From contig CANCCF010000065.1 of assembly GCA_947374485.1 (NCBI GenBank), positions 1 to 19,489 on the forward strand: 19,489 bases of DNA. Direction: 5' to 3'. A model generated the notes under the pieces. That model was not told where the DNA came from. It made no database searches and saw only the letters and a list, made by a program, of their open reading frames with translations. The first letter of the stretch is position 1; each line of letters opens with the position of its first letter. Source of the stretch: Comamonadaceae bacterium. Its GTDB lineage: Bacteria > Pseudomonadota > Gammaproteobacteria > Burkholderiales > Burkholderiaceae_C. Made by a program: the position numbers and the translations under genes. Of this stretch, positions 14,254-19,489 are shown in pieces.

Positions 14254-15021
14254 ATGGAAACTGGAGCCATCACACAGTACATCGATGTTGCACAAATCGT
14301 GCTCTATCTGTTTTGGGCATTTTTTGCCGGTCTGATTTATTACCTGGTGCGCGAGAACCACCGCGAGGGCTACCCCATGGACAACGGGCGCCTGGACCCC
14401 AACACCGGCCCCAAGGTGACCGGCTGGCCCGTGCCCGAACCCAAGACCTACAAGCTGGCCAACGGCCACGAGGTGCAGGCGCCCGACTTCGCCCGGGTTG
14501 ATGGCACCTACCACGCAGAACCCAGCCACGCCTGGATTGGCGCCCCGCTGGAGCCCGTGGGTGACCCGCTCTTGGCAGGTGTGGGCCCCGGCGCCTGGGC
14601 CGCCCGTGCCGATGTACCCGATGTGTCGGCCAATGGCCACGTAAAAATCGTACCCCTGCGCCTGGACGCCGACCACGGTGTCGCCCGCCAGGACGTGGAC
14701 CCGCGCGGCCTGCCGGTGTTCGGCAAGGACGGCCTGGTCGCAGGCCAGGTGAAAGAGATGTGGGTGGACCGCTCGGAGATGATGTTCCGCTACATGGAAG
14801 TGCAACTGCCGGACGCACATACGGTGCTGCTGCCCATGCCGTTCTGCCGCATCAAGAAAGACGGCGTGCGCGTAGGCGCCCTGCTGGCCTCGCAGTTTGT
14901 CAAGGTGCCCACCACGCGCCACGCCGACCAGGTAACGCTCTTGGAAGAAGAAAAGATTTCTGCCTACTACGGCGCCGGCCTGTTGTACGCCACCGCCGAC
15001 ATCCAGGAGCCACTGTTTTGA
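14254..15021 (+). CDS. puhA: PuhA, reaction-centre H subunit
   Basis: PuhA is the H subunit that caps the L/M core of the photosynthetic reaction centre on the cytoplasmic side and forms the proton path to quinone QB. The 255-residue length is usual. One membrane helix lies at about 11-32 (DVAQIVLYLFWAFFAGLIYYLV), followed by RENHREGYPMD, DPRGLPVFGKDG (149-160) and the cytoplasmic beta-rich domain including RYMEVQL (179-185) and TLLEEEKISAYYGAGLLYA. Glu182 appears to match the functionally important acidic residue known as H-Glu173 in Rhodobacter; this alignment is from memory. The start has AAGGAG seven bases upstream. The stop overlaps the puhB start. Confidence 0.97.
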   Translation: METGAITQYIDVAQIVLYLFWAFFAGLIYYLVRENHREGYPMDNGRLDPNTGPKVTGWPVPEPKTYKLANGHEVQAPDFARVDGTYHAEPSHAWIGAPLEPVGDPLLAGVGPGAWAARADVPDVSANGHVKIVPLRLDADHGVARQDVDPRGLPVFGKDGLVAGQVKEMWVDRSEMMFRYMEVQLPDAHTVLLPMPFCRIKKDGVRVGALLASQFVKVPTTRHADQVTLLEEEKISAYYGAGLLYATADIQEPLF

Positions 15022-15743
15022 AACCCCACCACGAACACGAATTCGAGGCCGCCCCCGGCCTGCCGGAAGCATTGCCGCAAGGCGAGCACATCCTGTGGCA
15101 GGGCGCACCCTCGGCCAAATCGCTGGCGCTGCATGTGTTCCATGTGCGCAGCCTGTGCTTCTACTTTGCCGCCATGCTGCTGGTGCAAGGCCTGTACCTG
15201 GCCGGTGAGCCCGAGGGCCTGGCCTTCAAGCCGCTGCTGCTGAGCCTGGTGGCTGCCGCACTGGCGCTTTCGCTCTTGGGCGCCGTAGCCTGGTTTGCCG
15301 CACGCAACACGCTCTACACGCTGACCAACCGCCGCGTGGTGATGCGCATCGGCATTGTGCTGACGCTTACGCTCAACTTGCCCTTCAAGGCCTTGTCCGC
15401 TGCTGCCGTGCGCACCTACAAAGATGGCACTGGCGACATCGTGGTGGACCTGGCGGGTAGCGACCGCATTGGCTGGGCCCACCTGTGGCCCCACGCCCGC
15501 CCCTGGGCCCTGCGCAAGCCACAGCCCAGCCTGCGCTGCCTGCCCGATGTGCAACGCGTAGCAGGCTTGCTGCAAACGGCTTGGGCTGCTGCCAACCCCG
15601 GCCTGACGGCAAGCTTGGGCCAAGTGGGCGCAAGCCCAGTTGCCCAGAGCGCACCACGCAGCGCCCAAGCACTACCCACTATGCAAGCCGCGCCTGCAGC
15701 GCGTGTGGCGCGGCCTGCTGCCCCACACACCGCCGCCGCCTGA
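15018..15743 (+). CDS. puhB: PuhB, reaction-centre assembly membrane protein
   Basis: PuhB is a small membrane protein that assists reaction-centre assembly and affects LH1 and H-subunit accumulation. The 241-residue product begins with the family-like segment PGLPEALPQGEHILWQGAPS (13-32). It has hydrophobic helices at about 45-63 and 72-94, then TLYTLTNRRVVMRIGI (98-113), a bacterial PH-like region. Residues from about 195 on form an Ala/Pro/Gln-rich tail. No ATG is available at the right place. TTG at 15018 is the best start: AGGAG at 15005-15009 is eight bases upstream, and the TTGA overlap with the puhA stop suggests coupling. puhC follows two bases after the stop. Confidence 0.92.
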   Translation: MKPHHEHEFEAAPGLPEALPQGEHILWQGAPSAKSLALHVFHVRSLCFYFAAMLLVQGLYLAGEPEGLAFKPLLLSLVAAALALSLLGAVAWFAARNTLYTLTNRRVVMRIGIVLTLTLNLPFKALSAAAVRTYKDGTGDIVVDLAGSDRIGWAHLWPHARPWALRKPQPSLRCLPDVQRVAGLLQTAWAAANPGLTASLGQVGASPVAQSAPRSAQALPTMQAAPAARVARPAAPHTAAA

Positions 15744-15745
15744 CC

Positions 15746-16291
15746 ATGACCACGCTGACCACCTCCAGCGCACCGCGCGCCTTCAACCCCATGCTGCTGC
15801 TGGCCGGTGCTGCCCTCTCCGCCTTGGTGCTGGTGGCCGCGGTCCGCTGGAGCGGCACGCCGGTGCAGCAGTTTGATTCACCGGTAACCCACAGCCGCGC
15901 CCTGGTGTTTGAAGACACCGCCAGCGGCGCCGTGGCTGTGCGCGATGCGACCACCGGCGCCGAGGTGGCGCTGTTTGAAGGCGAGCAGGGCTTTGTGCGC
16001 GGTGTGCTGCGCGCCATGGCGCGCTCGCGCCGCCTGCAAAGCGCCGACCGCCATGCCCCGCTGCTGCTGCAAAACCATGCGGACGGTAGCTTGAGCCTGT
16101 TTGACGCCAGCACCGGCGAGCGCATCAACCTGGAGTCGTTCGGCCACACCCAGCGCGCCACTTTCGCACGGCTACAGGATGGCGCCAACGCCGCCCTCGC
16201 TGGCAAGGCGCTTGCCCCCTTTGCCAATGCTCCCGCCGCCACAACGGTCGCGGCCCTGGCCGCAACCCCTGCCATCCAAACTGCCCCGTAA
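15746..16291 (+). CDS. puhC: PuhC, photosynthetic complex assembly protein
   Basis: PuhC is an assembly factor for the reaction centre-LH1 complex, a single-span membrane protein whose bulk lies in the periplasm. The 181-residue product has one N-terminal hydrophobic segment (about 15-33, PMLLLAGAALSALVLVAAV). A soluble domain follows, with SRALVFEDTASGAVAVRDA, EGEQGFVRGVLRAMARSRRL (about 73-92) and LFDASTGERINLESFGHTQ, which are characteristic. The C-terminal 30 residues are Ala-rich and low in complexity. ATG 15746 begins two bases after the puhB stop; the TAA stop overlaps the AAGGAG site of acsF. Identity rests on these motifs and on the conserved puhABC order. Confidence 0.92.
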   Translation: MTTLTTSSAPRAFNPMLLLAGAALSALVLVAAVRWSGTPVQQFDSPVTHSRALVFEDTASGAVAVRDATTGAEVALFEGEQGFVRGVLRAMARSRRLQSADRHAPLLLQNHADGSLSLFDASTGERINLESFGHTQRATFARLQDGANAALAGKALAPFANAPAATTVAALAATPAIQTAP

Positions 16292-16303
16292 GGAGACCCC
16301 ACC

Positions 16304-17413
16304 ATGAACGCTGCCGCAATGGACTTTGACCACGTAGAACTGCTGATAGGCGCCGTGGAAAGCGCCGAAGAGGCCAACGCCAAGGCCGTGCGCAGCACGG
16401 TGCTGACGCCGCGCTTCTACACCACCGACTTCAAGGCGCTGGACAAGCTTGACGTGAGCAGCATGCGCGCCGAGTGGGACACCATGATGGCCGAGTACGA
16501 GGGTGACAACAACCACGACCACTTCCAGCGCGACGCCGCCTTTGCCGACGAGGTGCGCGAGCTCATGCCCAAGCTCTCGCCCGAGATGCGCCAGGAGTTT
16601 TTGGACTTTTTAATCAGCTCGCTGACCTCAGAATTTTCGGGATGCATTCTGTACAACGAGATCCGCAAGAACGTCAGCAACCCCGACATCAAGCAGCTGA
16701 TGACCTACATGGCCCGCGACGAATCGCGCCATGCGGGTTTCATTAACCAGTCGCTCAAAGATTTCAACCTCGGCATCGACCTGGGCGCCCTGAAGCGCAC
16801 CAAGGCCTACACCTTCTTCCGCCCGAAGTACATCTACTACGCCACCTACCTGTCCGAGAAGATTGGCTACGCCCGCTACATCACCATCTTCCGCCAGCTC
16901 GAGCGCCATCCCGAAAAACGCTTCCACCCCATCTTTCGCTGGTTTGAGCGCTGGTGCAATGACGAGTACCGCCACGGCGAATCGTTTGCGCTCTTGATGC
17001 GCGCCCACCCCGAACTGCTGAGCGGCGTCAACAAGCTGTGGATCCGCTTTTTCATATTGGCCGTGTACGCCACCATGTATGTGCGCGACCATACCCGCCC
17101 ACTGCTGCACGAGAGCATGGGCTTTGAGTCCACCGAATATGACTATGAGGTGTTTCGCATCACCTCCGAAATCGCGCGCCAGGTGTTCCCCATCGAGGTG
17201 GACATTGACCACCCCACCTTCCGCGCCTGCATGACGCGCCTGGTGGAGATTGCCGTGGAAGACGCCAAGGCACGCAAGCAAGGCGGCATCCTCGGCAAGC
17301 TCAATCAGGGCTGGTGCGTGGCACGTGCTGCTATCACCTTTGTGCGCCTGTACCTGCTGCCGGTGAAGCAGCAGGAGTTGCCCGCGCAGGTGCGGCTCAC
17401 GCCCACCTGGTAA
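16304..17413 (+). CDS. acsF: AcsF, aerobic Mg-protoporphyrin monomethyl ester cyclase
   Basis: AcsF is the O2-dependent diiron cyclase that forms the fifth ring (E), giving divinyl protochlorophyllide. The 369-residue protein shows the ferritin-like diiron ligand pattern: LTSEFSGCILYNEI (107-120), RDESRHAGF (138-146, E140/H143) and NDEYRHGESF (219-228, E221/H224). FFRPKYIYYATYLSEKIGYARY is typical. The betaproteobacterial Rubrivivax enzyme is reported to work without the Ycf54 or BciE partner needed elsewhere, and no such partner gene is visible here. ATG 16304 has AAGGAG eight bases upstream, overlapping the puhC stop. The gene implies that pigment can be made under oxygen; an anaerobic bchE, if any, is outside the window. 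Confidence 0.97.
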   Translation: MNAAAMDFDHVELLIGAVESAEEANAKAVRSTVLTPRFYTTDFKALDKLDVSSMRAEWDTMMAEYEGDNNHDHFQRDAAFADEVRELMPKLSPEMRQEFLDFLISSLTSEFSGCILYNEIRKNVSNPDIKQLMTYMARDESRHAGFINQSLKDFNLGIDLGALKRTKAYTFFRPKYIYYATYLSEKIGYARYITIFRQLERHPEKRFHPIFRWFERWCNDEYRHGESFALLMRAHPELLSGVNKLWIRFFILAVYATMYVRDHTRPLLHESMGFESTEYDYEVFRITSEIARQVFPIEVDIDHPTFRACMTRLVEIAVEDAKARKQGGILGKLNQGWCVARAAITFVRLYLLPVKQQELPAQVRLTPTW

Positions 17414-17429
17414 AGCACAGCAAAGCACA
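17412..17429. repeat. Short direct repeat in the acsF-puhE gap
   Basis: AAAGCACA occurs twice with a 10-bp period (17412-17419 and 17422-17429) directly after the acsF coding sequence, in the widest gap of the rightward operon (41 bp). A 10-bp period puts both copies on one face of the helix, but the repeat is short and may be chance. Confidence 0.35.
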
Positions 17430-17454
17430 TCACCAAAAAGGGCGGCAACACAAC

Positions 17455-18321
17455 ATGGTGGATTTTCTCTCCTCGGTCAGCGGCGCAGTGGTGGTGGCCA
17501 TCCTGAGCTGGTGGCTGGGCACGGGCGCCATTCTGTGGCTGGTACGCCTGCCCGCGCGCCTGTTCAAGCGCAGCATGTCCACGCTCACCTTGCTGGTCTT
17601 GCTGTCCACCATCAGCACCGCCTGGAGCATGCGCCACACCAGCATGGCCGCCGCCTACGTTGGCTTTGTGAGCGTGATCGTGATGTGGGGCTGGCACGAG
17701 ATGGCGTTCTTGTCGGGCTGGATCACTGGCCCACGCCGCATCCCGCAAGAGGCCCACGCAGCCGGATGGCGCCGCTTTTCATTGGCAGTGCAGGCCCTGC
17801 TACACCATGAGATCGGCCTGCTGCTCAACATGGGGCTCTTGATGCTGCTGCAGTGGGGCAACCCCAACCACGTGGCGCTGTGCACCTTTGCCTTGCTGTG
17901 GTGCATGCGGGTGAGCGCCAAGCTGAATCTGTTTTTTGGTGTGCCGCATGTAGGGGACCAGTACCTGCCCGCGCACCTGGCCTATATGGGCAGCTACTTC
18001 CGCCGCTCGTCGGTCACAGGCTGCTTCTATCTCACCATCAGCCTGTCGGCGGGCACCTGGGTCTGGCTGGTGCTGGAAGCCCAGCGGGACGCCATCACCA
18101 TCAGCACCGGCTGGGTGCTGTTGGCGTCCCTCTTGGGGCTGGCGATTGTGGAACACGTGCTGATGGTGTTTGCCTTGCCGCTGCAGCGCCTGTGGGGCTG
18201 GGCCATGCGCCAGCGCGACGAGTTGGCCAGTGGCCTCCCCGCCTCCCTTTCCAGCTCCCGTCCTACGACATTGCCCAGCGCCCTGCCCGGCGTATTACCC
18301 ACTCCATCGGACCCCCTATGA
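17455..18321 (+). CDS. puhE: PuhE, reaction-centre/bacteriochlorophyll-associated membrane protein
   Basis: PuhE is a conserved polytopic membrane protein of the DUF3623 family found only in phototrophic proteobacteria. In Rhodobacter its loss alters reaction-centre assembly and pigment levels; the mechanism is unknown. The 288-residue product has about seven hydrophobic segments (near 8-30, 40-60, 65-85, 120-145, 150-165, 190-210 and 220-245). Characteristic stretches are VSVIVMWGWHEMAFLSGWITGPR (split over about 72-94), LHHEIGLL, KLNLFFGVPH and MGSYFRRS. The last 35 residues are Ser/Pro-rich and probably disordered. ATG 17455 has only a weak AAGGGCGG ahead of it. The stop overlaps the crtI ATG. 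Confidence 0.9.
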   Translation: MVDFLSSVSGAVVVAILSWWLGTGAILWLVRLPARLFKRSMSTLTLLVLLSTISTAWSMRHTSMAAAYVGFVSVIVMWGWHEMAFLSGWITGPRRIPQEAHAAGWRRFSLAVQALLHHEIGLLLNMGLLMLLQWGNPNHVALCTFALLWCMRVSAKLNLFFGVPHVGDQYLPAHLAYMGSYFRRSSVTGCFYLTISLSAGTWVWLVLEAQRDAITISTGWVLLASLLGLAIVEHVLMVFALPLQRLWGWAMRQRDELASGLPASLSSSRPTTLPSALPGVLPTPSDPL

Positions 18322-19489
18322 ACGCCTTTCGCGCCACCGATGACCGCTTTGCCCACGCCCAGCCGGGTGGCGACAAACGTCCCAAGGCGGTGGTGATTGG
18401 CAGCGGCTTTGGCGGCCTGGCTGCCGCGATCCGCCTGAGCTGCAAGGGCTATGCCGTCTCCATCTACGAGAAGCTGGACGCCCCAGGCGGCCGTGCCTAT
18501 GTGCACCACCAGGACGGTTTTACTTTCGATGCCGGCCCCACCATCATCACCGCGCCCTTTTTGCTCGAAGAGCTATGGGCCCTGTGCGGCCAGCGCATGC
18601 AAGACCATGTGGACCTGCGGTTGATGTCGCCCTTCTACCGCATCCGCTTTGCCGACGGCACCACCTTCGACTACAGCGCCGATGAAGAAGCCATGAGCGC
18701 GCAGATTGCCAAGTTTTCTGCGGCAGACGTGCCCGGCTACAAGCGCCTGATGGCGGCGGCCGAGCGTTGCCGCGTGCTGGGCTTTGTGGAAATGGGCGCC
18801 GTGGCCTTTGACAGGTTCTTGGACCTGCTGGCCGCTCTGCCCTCCTTCATGCGCATGAACGCCTGGCGCAGCCTGCACAGCCTGGTGGCCAAGCACATCA
18901 AGCACCCCAAGCTGCGCATGGTGATGAGCTTTCACACGCTCTTGATTGGTGGCAACCCGTTCTCGGTGACCTGCGCCTACGCGCTGATCCACTCGCTGGA
19001 GAAAAACTGGGGCGTGCACAGCGCCATGGGCGGCACCGGTGCCATCGTCAACGGCCTGGTGAACTTGCTGGCAGATCGCAAAGTGCCGATCCACTACAAC
19101 GCCGCCGTGACCCGCATCCGCGTGGAAGACGGGCGTGCACGCGGCATCGAGCTGGAGAACGGCGACTATGTACCCGCCGACATTGTGGTGAGCAACGCCG
19201 ACGCCGCCTGGACCTACCGCAAGCTGATTGCCCCCCAGCACCGCCGCCACTGGACGGACAACAAAATTGACAAGGGCCGCTACAGCATGGGCCTGTTCGT
19301 CTGGTACTTTGGCACCAACCGCCAGTACCCAGACGTGCCGCACCACATGATGCTGCTGGGCGACCGCTACAAGGCGCTGCTGACCGACATCTTCAAACAC
19401 AAGAAGCTGGCCGACGACTTCAGCCTGTACCTGCACCGCCCCACCGCCACCGACCCGTCGCTGGCGCCCGGGGGTTGCGACACCTTTTA
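18318..19489 (+). CDS. crtI: CrtI, phytoene desaturase (partial, C-terminus off the right edge)
   Basis: CrtI is an FAD-dependent membrane-associated desaturase that converts phytoene to neurosporene or lycopene. The 390 visible residues of about 510 include the dinucleotide-binding AVVIGSGFGGLAAAIRL (24-40), the acidic residue ending the second strand in IYEKLDAPGGRAY (49-61), DAGPTIITAPFLLEELW (71-87), and HHMMLLGDRYKALLTDIFK with SLYLHRPTATDPSLAPGG near the edge, which mark CrtI rather than CrtD. ATG 18318 overlaps the puhE TGA in ATGA, so it is in the same operon and probably translationally coupled. Whether it performs three or four desaturations, and hence makes spheroidene- or spirilloxanthin-series carotenoids, cannot be read from this part. 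Confidence 0.93.
   Translation, partial: MNAFRATDDRFAHAQPGGDKRPKAVVIGSGFGGLAAAIRLSCKGYAVSIYEKLDAPGGRAYVHHQDGFTFDAGPTIITAPFLLEELWALCGQRMQDHVDLRLMSPFYRIRFADGTTFDYSADEEAMSAQIAKFSAADVPGYKRLMAAAERCRVLGFVEMGAVAFDRFLDLLAALPSFMRMNAWRSLHSLVAKHIKHPKLRMVMSFHTLLIGGNPFSVTCAYALIHSLEKNWGVHSAMGGTGAIVNGLVNLLADRKVPIHYNAAVTRIRVEDGRARGIELENGDYVPADIVVSNADAAWTYRKLIAPQHRRHWTDNKIDKGRYSMGLFVWYFGTNRQYPDVPHHMMLLGDRYKALLTDIFKHKKLADDFSLYLHRPTATDPSLAPGGCDTF

Noticed and set aside
12843..14501. Plus-strand open frame of about 550 codons overlapping lhaA in another frame
   Set aside because: It reads as Arg/Gly/Ala/His-rich without membrane helices, while the lhaA frame gives a clear 12-helix protein with family motifs.
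13834..15108. Minus-strand open frame of about 420 codons opposite lhaA-puhA
   Set aside because: Antisense of conserved PuhA; no motifs.

Overview
This window is a segment of a proteobacterial photosynthesis gene cluster. It encodes type-2 reaction-centre assembly, bacteriochlorophyll a synthesis, its light/redox regulators and the start of carotenoid synthesis. High GC, the order bchFNBHLM-lhaA-puhABC-acsF-puhE, a single AcsF cyclase directly after puhC, and a ppaA-ppsR pair divergent from bchF suggest a phototrophic betaproteobacterium of the Burkholderiales (Rubrivivax/Rhodoferax/Limnohabitans-like). The lineage is inferred from gene order and protein character; I could not run a search.

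Layout. The left fifth (1-3758) is transcribed leftward: ppaA (B12-type antirepressor), ppsR (repressor), bchG (bacteriochlorophyll synthase) and bchP (geranylgeranyl reductase, cut by the window's left edge). A 143-bp AT-rich divergent region (3759-3901) carries two near-consensus, end-to-end PpsR/CrtJ-type boxes and separates ppaA from bchF. From 3902 to the right edge, thirteen genes run rightward with almost no gaps: bchF, bchN, bchB, bchH, bchL, bchM, lhaA, puhA, puhB, puhC, acsF, puhE and crtI (cut by the right edge). Junctions range from 26-bp overlaps to a 41-bp gap, and four are 4-bp start/stop overlaps, so this reads as one superoperon.

How the genes work together. BchH (with BchI/BchD, not in the window) inserts Mg into protoporphyrin IX. 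BchM methylates the product, and AcsF closes ring E using O2. BchN/BchB/BchL reduce protochlorophyllide in the dark, BchF hydrates the 3-vinyl group, BchG attaches the isoprenoid tail and BchP saturates it. PuhA is the reaction-centre H subunit; PuhB, PuhC, PuhE and LhaA assist assembly of the reaction centre and LH1. CrtI begins coloured carotenoid synthesis. PpsR and PpaA control the set.

No stretch over 300 bases lacks a gene. I see no tRNA, rRNA, insertion sequence, CRISPR array or convincing intrinsic terminator. The window is a well-known kind of cluster rather than a new system. The points worth following are regulatory: operator-like palindromes, a PpsR that seems to lack one redox cysteine, a 14-nt ribosome-binding segment shared by bchL and puhA, and translational-coupling details.
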